Below, piece by piece: positions 55,675 through 64,000 of a DNA stretch of 64,000 bases. Each line of letters begins with the position of its first letter. The stretch's first letter is position 1. This DNA is from Margaritispora aquatica (taxonomy: Eukaryota > Ascomycota > Leotiomycetes > Helotiales > Discinellaceae). Where the stretch lies: the NCBI GenBank assembly GCA_007644065.1, contig VJWN01000004.1:682001-746000 (forward strand). The letters are read 5' to 3'. The notes under the pieces are model-generated. The model saw only the letters and a list, made by a program, of their open reading frames with translations, was not told the DNA's origin and searched no databases. The position numbers and the translations under genes are program-made.

Positions 55675-57146
55675 TCAACATGTTTTCGCCTTGCTCTTGC
55701 TCTTGGTCTTCTTCGTAGTCAAACCACTCAGGCCCAACTCCTTCGCTCCCTTCTGCAATGCTGCCAAATGACTCCAATCATAACTATCCTCGCCCGCACT
55801 CCAGGCCATCACACCTCCTAATCCTCTCGCCTTCACGATTTCGGTGAACTTCCTCTCCATCAACGCAGGTGTATCCCAGGTCCAGAAAAGCGCGTTCGCA
55901 CTATCATAATAATACTCCCCACCAGCCTCGACGTCCGTGATACCGTTAGCCATTGCCGTCTGGAATAGATCTGTAATGGACGTCGAGTTGCAAACTCCGT
56001 ACGCTGATTGGCAGCCTGAGCAGTGGGCTGTAGATGAGCCGCAGTATCCGTATGCGGAGCAACAGTTACCTGGTGTGCAGTAGAATCCGACTGCAGCTCC
56101 ACATGATCCATCGGGTGACTCGGTGAGGTTTTCTGGCGCGGTTGCATAGTTGGCTACTTCAAAGGTCATCGCTGAGCTCTTGCCAGTATCAGATCCATCT
56201 TCGGCTTCAAGGAGCACTGTCGTGCATCCTAGACCGTCCGCACATGGAACTGTGGTGTCGACAGTGAAGTATTTGGCATAAAACGCGTAACCTAGGATAA
56301 GCTTTGAAGCGGGCAAGGCAAGCACGTTGAGGTAATGATCGACTGCAGCAAGAGAGCTGTTGACTGAAGTATGGTGTGCCGTGATATTGTCTCTTCGGTT
56401 CATAAAGTCGTAAGCCATAAGGTTGACAAAGTCGACACTGGTCCAGATTGAAGGTGCCTTTTCAGCTGTGTATGCGATCATATCACCCACTTTACCTGGT
56501 ACAGCAAGCGACATGAGTTTTTTGTTTCCAATAGCTGATCGGATGGCTGCAAGAAGAAGTGGATATGTCTCGATTTCAGACACTTTGCCAGAGTTTGGGT
56601 TTTGCTTGTAGTCTGCGCCATTTCCGGCTGGGTACTCCCACTGTTTTGGCTTTAGTACAAAATCTTGACATTCTAACACACTTGCTTTGAGGCTGTAAAT
56701 AGTCTCTTACATCAATATCTACACCATCGAAGCCATGAATGTCAAGCATAGCCGCAACATTCTTGGCATACGAAGCACGAGACTCCTCGGTGGCAGCTCC
56801 CTGAGAAAATCCAGCGGTGTCTCCCCAACCTCCAAGCGCAATCATGACTTTAGTTCCATTGTCAAATCGGGCTCGCATAGTGTTGACTGGCTCGAATGGA
56901 GTATAATTGCCAGCAGGTTCAGTAGTGAACAGGGACGAATTGGCGAAAGCCATGATCACAGTGTCGATGCCTGCAGTCATGGTCTTGTTCGGGAGAGTAG
57001 TAAGATGATACTTCTCTGGTTAGAATTTTGATAATTCGAGACCACTCAGTGCAGCTTACTTGGTCAACATAGATTGCATATCGAGCAGCAACTAGCTGCA
57101 ATGCCGAAAGCCCTAGGCACAGGGTGGCTTGGAGAGAAGACTTCAT
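55675..57146 (-). CDS. GH18 chitinase with an internal CBM18 (chitin-binding) domain
   Basis: Three exons (57060-57146, 56711-57010, 55675-56640) encode 450 aa. A signal peptide (about 1-21) precedes a GH18 TIM barrel: VMIALGGWGD, then FDGVDIDWEYP with the catalytic D-x-x-D-x-D-x-E at Asp124, Asp127, Asp129 and Glu131. The Glu lies just after the second intron, so the unspliced frame ends in a false DVRDY tail. SVDFVNLMAYDF and LGGVMAWSAGEDSYDW are later barrel strands. Between them, at about 309-346, sits a Cys-rich hevein-type module (CGAAVGFYC..CCSAYGYCG..CSGC) of the CBM18 type, inside the catalytic domain. The protein ends with a Lys-rich tail (KKTKSKSKAKTC). Reaction: hydrolysis of chitin, either in wall turnover or against other fungi or insects. 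Confidence 0.93.
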
Positions 57147-58182
57147 ATTGTAGTGGTTTGAAAGAGGTAAATAGAATATTAGAAGAAATATCAAAAGAGT
57201 GACTGAGGTAAAAGTACCCTCTTGACCCGTCACTCAATCGAGGGCTTCCTTCCTTTTATACACCATTCGTTCGCATAACTCAAATAGATACAATGACGCT
57301 AGCACTCATCTTTCGAAAACCTTGAAGTCTTCACGATGCGCAAAATAAGGTTCACAGAAATGAAGCCAACATAAGATCTCCATCTCACTTCCTTGGCACC
57401 CTGTCAAGCTCTGGGTAAAAGGCTCTCATGCCAATCAATCGAAAGGCGAGCCTAAGAAATCCCAAGAAACACAAGAGATGAGCCACTCGGCTTTGCTGGG
57501 TGCAGATAAAGGGCTGGAGAAAGACATGGGCTTTGGAGGGGAAAGGGGATTTAGAGTTGTGAGTTGAAACAATTGAGGCCAGGAAAAGACTGCCGGCACC
57601 TGCGGAGATGAAGTGTGGAGTATATCAATCATGTGATGAGACCACTTCCTCTGATCTCTGAGGCATTTTCATGCTCAATGAACCTAGAAGTTTGATAGTC
57701 TTAGCTCCTTGAATTTCAACATTGATTTCTGACATCTTTCTATCTAATTGATCCTTTTATTTGTCCCCGTTTGTTTACTACCACGAGAAACTCGGCAAAC
57801 TCCCCAGCACAATCCAATTGTTCTCGCTTACCCACTTTGCGGATGAGGGACGAATAGGGGGGAGGTTTTGAGCATTCCGGAGAACGGACAGCATGCACGT
57901 CAGAAACGGTATCCAATGCATTTCAAGTCAACTATCTACTCCTCGCAAGGTTCAAAGACCACCGCAACTAGAATGTATTCTTATCTATCGCATGTAATCC
58001 TGCGTCTCCTCCCAAAGGTTGCCCACTCTTGACGAAGTAGTCTACTGCAGGTTCCCGAGATACTACGTATAATGATGCGAGGGGCTGTTAGAGAGAAGTA
58101 CATAGTTGCAACTTCTACTTCAAAATCCCAATATCATTCTCAAGCCTTAGCCCATTAAAATCTTGCACACGCCAATTCCAAA
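57147..58182. other. Divergent intergenic region
   Basis: About 1 kb shared by the promoters of the chitinase (minus) and the alpha/beta hydrolase (plus). No gene supported; a 65-codon frame at 57435-57632 has no motif. Confidence 0.5.
57253..57260 (-). promoter_or_regulatory. TATA box of the chitinase gene
   Basis: TATAAAAG on the minus strand, about 107 nt upstream of the chitinase ATG at 57146. Position fits a core promoter with a short 5' leader. Confidence 0.5.
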
Positions 58183-59255
58183 ATGACATCCTCACTTACT
58201 CAACCACCCTACCCCCTCCATCCATCCATAAAAGACAAACTCGACCCAACATACGTCTCCTTCTACAACGCACACATCTATGATAAACAACAAGTGCATC
58301 TCCAGCCCATCTCCGCATCTCGTTCAAGCGGGATTCTCATCCCAGGCGGTGGATCAAAATTATCAGTTGGCAAAACAGAAGACATCAAGATTCATAGACG
58401 TGAGACCGATGGACCTGATATCCCGATTCGGATCTTTACTCCAGAAGGTGAGAGGCCGAAGAATGGATGGCCGGTCATGGTGTGGTACCATGGCGGTGGA
58501 TGGGTGTTGGGTGACATTGAGACTGAGAATACGATCTGTACGCACCTATGCGTAAGGGCGAACTGCGTGGTATTGACAGTAGACTATCGGTACGTCCCTC
58601 GAATCCCAAAAGTACAAGGGAGCTTCCAACTGATAATGATATCCTCAGACTAGCACCAGAAAATCCCTACCCAGCGGCGGTACACGATGCATGGGAGGCA
58701 CTCCTCTGGCTGCACAGCACGGGAATCACTCAGCACTCCCTCGATGCCTCAAGATGCGCCATAGGCGGGAGTTCAGCAGGAGGAAACCTCACAGCTATTA
58801 TGTGTCACAAAGCTCTCGCTTCACCATCACTCGTTCCCTCTTTCTTGACTCAACTTCTCATCGTGCCTGTAACGGACAATTCTGCGTCTCTTTCAACGCA
58901 TGTGTCGTGGGCTGAGAATGAATATGTATGTGCTCTCCCAGCAGTTAAGATGATGTGGTATCGAAAGCATTATCTACCTGATGCTGCAACTTGGGCCGAG
59001 CCAGAGGCGAGTCCGCTGTTGTATGCGGGAGGGTGGACGCACCAGCCGAAAGCTTTGGTGGTGGTGGGTGAACTTGATGTTTTGAGGACGGAAGGGGAGA
59101 TGTATGCTGAGAAATTGAGAGACAGTGGGGTTAATGTGGATTTAAAGATTATGAAAGGCATGCCTCATCCTTTTGTCGCTATGGATGGGGTTTTGCAACA
59201 GGGGAGGGATACGATCACTTATATGGTGCAGGCGTTACAGGAGGCTTTTGCTTGA
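58183..59255 (+). CDS. Alpha/beta hydrolase (HSL-like carboxylesterase, Abhydrolase_3)
   Basis: Two exons (58183-58589 and 58649-59255) encode 337 aa. MVWYHGGGWVLGD has the HGGGW oxyanion-hole motif of the hormone-sensitive lipase branch. The 59-bp intron falls between VDYR and LAPENPYPAAVHD, restoring the standard VDYRLAPE motif. IGGSSAGGN supplies the nucleophile Ser (GxSxGG, here SSAGG). VVGELDVLRTEG carries the catalytic Asp, and MKGMPHPFV supplies His, completing the triad. No signal peptide. Likely a cytosolic esterase or lipase acting on short-chain esters or secondary metabolites. The gene lies head to head with the chitinase but they are unrelated. Confidence 0.93.
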
Positions 59256-59402
59256 GTACTTGAGCTGGGAAAACTAGATGGAAATCTCAGATGAAAGCAG
59301 ATAATTAGACAAATAGATTTCGGACATCAAACTCAATCCAAACGCAAGCTCCCAAAACCCCCAGCTCATTTCACAAACCCAACTAATTCCATCCATTTCC
59401 CT

Positions 59403-60568
59403 TTACACATCCAAATCCATCAAATTCGTCGCACCACCTCCCTTTCCTGCCTTCTCGGCAAGATCATCGTCAATATCCACATAGACGCTCCCCTCCAGTG
59501 TCGTTCTCCACTGCTCAAACGCATCATCAGCACGGTTGACCACCTCCATAATCCCAGGCCGATCTTTAGGATGCTCTTTGAGAAGCAAGGCGACGATTTC
59601 ACGCAGTTCTTTGCTAAATCCCTTATCATTCATGCGAGAGATTGTCCAGTTGTAGTCGCAGCAGCGTGGAGGTGGGATGCCGGTCATCATGCAATAGAGC
59701 GTTGCACCGAGACCCCAGACTTCTGAAGCACGGGACGGGGAGTAGATTTTCTTGTATACTTCCTGTCATGAACATTAGAAATCTAGAAGTACCAAATATT
59801 TATCGGGAAACTCACAGGTGCCCAGAACCACTGCTTAACCAATGGCATGCTGTCATCCCTTGGTGCAATTGCAATCGTTCCACCCACACTCCCACAAATC
59901 TTAGCCCTCCCAAAACCACCCAACTTACACTCTCCATACGTCTCCTTCCCCTTAGGCTGCTGGAACCATATCTGGCCAGGACTTACATCCATGATGAGGA
60001 TACTCTGCCAATCAGGATCATGCTTCTTCCACTCGCCAGGAACGTCAAGCGTTTCCTTGACACCATGATGCAGCCATAACAATGCTCGCGAGATCGAGCG
60101 TAGAACATGCCATACAAGACCTTCGGGAAGTGAGAAACGCTGGAAATTCTCGGCCGCGAGAACGTGCCATGAGCGTTCGTCCTCTAGCTTGGGGTAGCCG
60201 TTCGCTAATGGCAAAAGATAGCTTAATGCACCTGCGTTCATGTTCTCCCATACAGTGTAATCACTCCAATCTCCAGCAGCGGATGTGCTGCCTGCCCTCT
60301 GAGAATTGCGCACGATATCGATCAGGGAGATGATGTTGGGATGGTTCAGGATGCGTGACAGTGGCACTGCTGCTGAGGGGAGAATGGCGTCTGCTAGTCT
60401 TGTAGTGTGCGTATCGGCTTTGGGATCTTTGCATACCGTCGTTGGTATTTGAGATGCTAGGAAACCTGTATTATCGCTGGTACGGAGAACTTGGCGGGAA
60501 GAGGCGAATTGTTCTTCATTGGGGTTACGAGTAATATAGCGCTGCTGGTTGGGGACGGCAAAGACCAT
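59403..60568 (-). CDS. Protein pseudokinase-like protein
   Basis: Two exons (59816-60568 and 59403-59762) encode 370 aa; the 53-bp intron is phase 0. LNHPNIISLIDIV (alphaC-beta4) and later LPEGLVWHVLRSISRALLWLHHG (alphaE) are protein-kinase-like. The catalytic loop reads IMDVSPGQIWF: the Asp is kept (Asp194) but HRD-Lys and the loop Asn are replaced by Met, Ser and Gln. The DFG motif reads LGGFGRAK, so the metal-binding Asp is lost. WFWAPEVYKK retains the APE motif, and EVWGLGATLYCMMTG is the alphaF region. No Gly-rich loop or VAIK Lys is obvious. It therefore looks like a pseudokinase. Start is set at ATG 60568; an upstream in-frame ATG at 60718 would add a hydrophobic leader and is less likely. 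It may act as a scaffold or regulator; partner unknown. Confidence 0.85.
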
Positions 60569-60768
60569 TATGAATACAAACTCTTGTGCAATTAGAAATG
60601 AGATTACAAGCAAGAGATAGAAAGTCTTCGAGACAAAATCAAAAGTGTAGAGGGACGAGGCCATACAGTTAGTACAAAGGAATGTGCGATTCGCATTCGG
60701 CCATTTTATGGTCCGCATAGAGAAAACCCAATATTATTGAAAGAAACAATGAACTTGAATTACTAATA

Positions 60769-62599
60769 CTAATAATCAAATTCCTCGTAAAGTACAGTTT
60801 GCCCCTCTAACCACTCAAGAAGTGTCTTTCGAAAGGTAGCGCCAGCACAAATATACCACTTACTCGCTGTGCCAGACAAATCCGCCTTAGCCATTCTTCG
60901 TGTTTCGAGTGTAGCATCTGAAGCCTCGAGATCCTTCCACTCTGAAGAGTTTCGGTTGATCTTACCAGTAACGAACAATTTAGTAGATTTGGCTAAACCG
61001 GGAATTCGCTTGAACGTGTCAATTGCCAACGGTATGTCCTCTCCCCGAATTGTCCAGAGCAATGAAAGACGCTTTAGATCAAGATCGTGCGCCTGTGCGA
61101 GCAACGGCGTTATGCCAACACCTCCAGCAACAAAGGAGATAGAGTTCCCCTCATTCTGAGTAATGAAGAATTCTCCACCGAATCCTTGAAGTGGTATTTC
61201 TAGTGCAGCACGCATGTTTGTGCGGAACAAAAAATTGGTAACCGGACCATTTTTTCGAACCGTAATCTCAAATTGATCATGACGATTCAAGTCATCCTGT
61301 CGTGATGAAACGGTGAACGTACGCAGGAAATCATCATTGATGCTCTTCGGATCGTCGTCGCGCATATGACTGTAGCCAATATCTAATTCGTCTTGAAAAC
61401 TAAGAGCAACATACTGACCGGGCTTCCACTGGGTTGCCTTTGCGGGATCTCCAATATGGAATCGGAATCTTGCAATGGTAGGCGTAATGATCGTTTTATC
61501 AAGGAGCTTTGCAAATATTTGCTTGTCACTTGCAGTAACAGCAAGGCTCTTCTCACTTGCAAGATGCCTAACTGGAGGATTATATGGGGAATACGCTCCC
61601 TCCTGGCCTCGAAAAGCGAGAGCATCTGATACATATCTAGCATCCGTGATTTTGATTTTGACTGCAAGATTTGTATGCGCAATCAAATTGGTAGCCGCTT
61701 CCCCAGCTAGTATCTCTGTTGTTCCAGTGATATATAACGCATCGCCATTTTCGAAATCTGCGAAAACAAGCCCGGCCTGTGGAGTCGTATTTAGATTGCC
61801 GAGAGTTTGGTATAGTCGATTTCCAGAGTACTCGGGATACACCAGAGTATATCCGCCATCGTCGTCTGACAGTATTCTAACAAATCCGGGCGGTCCGCCT
61901 CGGTGGTTGGTGTCCATATCCGAACCATGGTTTGACGACGAGATGAAGAATAAATCGGATTTTCGAATGAGCTCGAGAGCAGCTTGGCCTAGCTTTGCAC
62001 CACTTGACAAAAGCTTAGGCTGAGGGATATGAGGCCTGATTTTCTTGATATTGAGGTATTTGGGGCAGTTTCCTAGACCTGTTAGTACACTAAAACACAA
62101 CCCAGCCAGGAGAATACATACCAAGACTCTGCTCAATCTTTACGACTAGCTGTACCTCTGCAACCCCCTCATCAGTAGCTGAGAGAGCTCCTGCAACCAT
62201 TCTGCCATAGAGTTTGATGCGTCTTCTTGTCTCCAAATTGATGCCCAAGCCTCCAACCATCTTTCCGACGCCCTTAACCTGCACAACCTCTCCATCTGCT
62301 TTGTTTCCCAACAGCACATTCAGCACTGGATCGTGAGCCCGATCGACCGTCGTCCGCATCCCAATGATAGACTGTGCAACCGGTCTTGAGAAGCCTGGCT
62401 CTCCACCCCAGAGGGTTGTCCATGGCCTGCCCTCTTCATCTAGTGTTCCCAGCGCAATCAACGGACAAGAGACCAGAATGCTCGAAGCATGCGGCGTAAG
62501 GTAAGGCGAAGTAGGGTTGCCCATGTTAGGCACCCTCATCATCTTGTGCATCTCTTGCTCGCCGGCATGCCATTGCGAAGCTGCTTCGTAGAAAGCCAT
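60769..62599 (-). CDS. PNPOx-like / ferredoxin-reductase fusion oxidoreductase
   Basis: Two exons (62122-62599 and 60769-62072) encode 593 aa. The first 300 residues resemble an FMN-binding split barrel of the PNPOx type: FYEAASQWHAGEQEMH, LIALGTLDEEGRPWTTL and, across the intron, EQSLGNCPKYL. From about 360 on it becomes a flavodoxin-reductase-like module: WKPGQYVALSF and LRTFTVSS (FAD), then VAGGVGITPLLAQ (NAD(P), residues 475-487) and WYICAGATFRKTLLEW. The acceptor (GTCTAG|GAAAC) was preferred because it restores the EQSLGNCPKY motif. The fusion implies electron flow from NAD(P)H via FAD to a bound flavin or acceptor. No C-terminal 2Fe-2S domain is present. Found in many ascomycetes, physiological acceptor unknown. 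Confidence 0.9.
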
Positions 62600-63204
62600 C
62601 GGTATGTTGTTTGGTGTGCTGAGTATGGATTACCAGTGAACAAGATCTCATTGTCAAGTTGGAAATATATACCTCAGCCAGGAAGGAGAGAGCATAGCTG
62701 CCATGATAGGGAGGGTGGTTAGGTTCATTTATCTTTTGACATCAGTGAGAGGTTGTAACCTTTGTTGCGGGGGAAAGGCGTAGGTCTTGGCGCTGACTTG
62801 CATTTGATTCCAAATCCCGAGGGATCTGAGTGCTTGATTATTAATATGCTAAGATATTAATCGTGAAATCGAAGCAATAGATATTCAGATATTTTATTTA
62901 AAATTCATAATTTGAATGCAGGCAGTCTAAATATCTGGTCTCATTTTTAGGTTGTACTGCACATTTGTGATCACACAGTACCTATTATACATGTCAGGTA
63001 TCGCCCAACGCTTCTAGGCCTGCGTGTAGTTTACATCTTCAGGTAAATTGTTGATATATATCGCATTTGGATTGAGAAGCAGATATGTGAACGGGTCTTA
63101 GTTGCTAGATATTATGTAGCACTATAGGTTTATCCACCATGGGATTCTTGCCACCACCAAACTCCACCAACGCCATGCATTTCTCATTACAATGTACAAG
63201 TATT
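62600..63204. other. Intergenic upstream of the PNPOx-reductase gene
   Basis: Promoter of the PNPOx-reductase gene and 3' flank of the gene at the right edge. A/T-rich in the middle (62830-62920). No gene seen. Confidence 0.5.
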
Positions 63205-64000
63205 CTAAAGCACGCCCATTAGAAGTCCCAGTACTACCATATATCCTGCTAGTATACCTGAGCTCCATTGCTGTGCTAGTTTTCCTGCAGCACTCTTTTT
63301 GCTCAAACCAAAGGGCAGCCCTTGGTAACTGAAGGTCACGTTTTGGGGTATCGTCGAGTTGTAGCACTGCCCGTTGACAATATCCAAGCCAGTCAAATCA
63401 TCCGGTACTCTAATGTGAATGTCAGTGGGTGTTTCAAAGAGGTAAGATTTACAATAAGTTGTAGCATAAAAAAGAACTAATGGGGTAGAGCAACAAAACC
63501 AGGTAAAATTGCTCGTGGTCCCCAACTCGAGGAAATGTGAAATACTAGGATATAAAAACGTACCTGAAGAACATATACATGCTCTGATTTAGCCCCTGGA
63601 ATCCTGATGTGTCATATGGAAACTTATCTCCACTGTCCGTGGCACTAGTGTTTCTCAAGAAGATACACTGAACCTGACCAGGGAATTCTGTTGCAAGAGC
63701 AGGATAGTCTTTCATGACATCACTGTTACTTGTATCCGCAACAAGTATGAAACGACGCTGAGGGTATGTCTCAAAGATCTTGTGTAATAAATACTTTCGG
63801 ATGGAGAGTGTCGCAGTGACATCGCTAAAGTTGAGTGGGCGAGTATCAAATGAACCACCTGGATAGGTCTTGTAGATGAAATCCATGTAGTTTCTAGTGA
63901 CCTGCTCTGGGGTAGTGGTCAAGTAATGGAAGTGAAAGTTTGGAATGCTTCTAGACCAGTTGGCATAAATGTCTGGCATGTTCATCCAAGGCACGAAGGC
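63205..64000 (-). CDS. DUF2183/APP1-like protein, 3' part (cut by the window edge)
   Basis: Two exons are visible: 63564 to beyond 64000, and 63205-63409, separated by a 154-bp intron. The 5' end lies outside the window. FETYPQRRFILVADTSNSDVMKDYPALATEFPGQVQCIFLR is close in order to the APP1 catalytic-domain end (FP.RKF.LIGDSGQ.D...Y..I...FP....CI.IR), the phosphatidate-phosphatase-like DUF2183. The visible part ends with a hydrophobic stretch (GILAGYMVVLGLLMGVL), a possible membrane tail or GPI signal, and has several N-x-S/T sites. DxDxT, the catalytic motif, would be upstream and cannot be checked. A secreted or membrane-anchored relative of APP1 is the best reading. Confidence 0.75.

Noticed and set aside
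60569..60718. Upstream ATG extending the pseudokinase by 50 residues
   Set aside because: Adds a hydrophobic segment atypical for the family; the ATG at 60568 starts just before the domain.

Overview
The window reads as nuclear DNA of a filamentous ascomycete (Pezizomycotina). Nearly every gene is broken by short introns of about 45-140 bp with GT...AG borders and CTAAC/CTGAC-like branch sites. The gene content is typical of this group: HET-domain and 2EXR proteins, a Zn2Cys6 regulator, a WSC-domain secreted protein, an aromatic peroxygenase, a GH18 chitinase and a YeeE/YedE transporter. Placement in Leotiomycetes is only an impression from protein style and moderate GC; the window contains nothing that proves it. 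I see no tRNA, rRNA, intact transposon or CRISPR array.

Layout. 0-10 kb: an F-box protein, a long gene-poor stretch, an Mpv17/PMP22-family membrane protein and a small Dabb (stress-responsive A/B barrel) protein. 10-20 kb, all on the minus strand: a dienelactone hydrolase, an Lsb1/Pin3-like SH3 protein, an unrecognised 312-aa Cys/His-containing protein, a 585-aa caspase-like protein and a secreted heme-thiolate peroxygenase. 20-34 kb: two long non-coding stretches around a GPI-anchored acid phosphatase-type phosphoesterase, then the largest gene, a 15-exon secreted protein of 1396 aa (beta-propeller, Ig-like repeats and three WSC domains). 34-46 kb: a YeeE/YedE transporter, a HET-domain protein whose 3' end lies in an inverted repeat, a glyoxalase-like VOC protein, a peroxisomal enoyl-CoA isomerase, two tandem 2EXR genes (one apparently damaged), an SDR and a Zn2Cys6 regulator. 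47-64 kb: a 73-aa hydrophilic protein, a plant-type asparaginase, a SnoaL-FMO flavoprotein, a small six-cysteine secreted protein, a chitinase with a nested CBM18, an alpha/beta hydrolase, a pseudokinase, a PNPOx-reductase fusion and the 3' part of a DUF2183/APP1-like protein cut by the window edge.

I rebuilt gene models by hand, joining exons at GT..AG borders that keep the reading frame and restore family motifs; coordinates give the whole gene span and the exons are listed in the evidence. Several models depend on short or easily missed exons: a 14-nt microexon in a WSC domain, a 26-nt exon and a GC-AG intron in the VOC gene, a last exon that gives the isomerase a peroxisomal SKM tail, and a last exon that restores the conserved C-terminus of the SH3 protein.

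No single pathway unites the window. Themes are extracellular polymer handling and wall sensing (chitinase, WSC protein, peroxygenase, phosphatase, small Cys-rich secreted protein), redox and detoxification enzymes (FMO, SDR, VOC, DLH, PNPOx-reductase), and proteins from families tied to regulated cell death or self/non-self recognition (caspase-like, HET). The last two are 18 kb apart and I do not claim they form one system.
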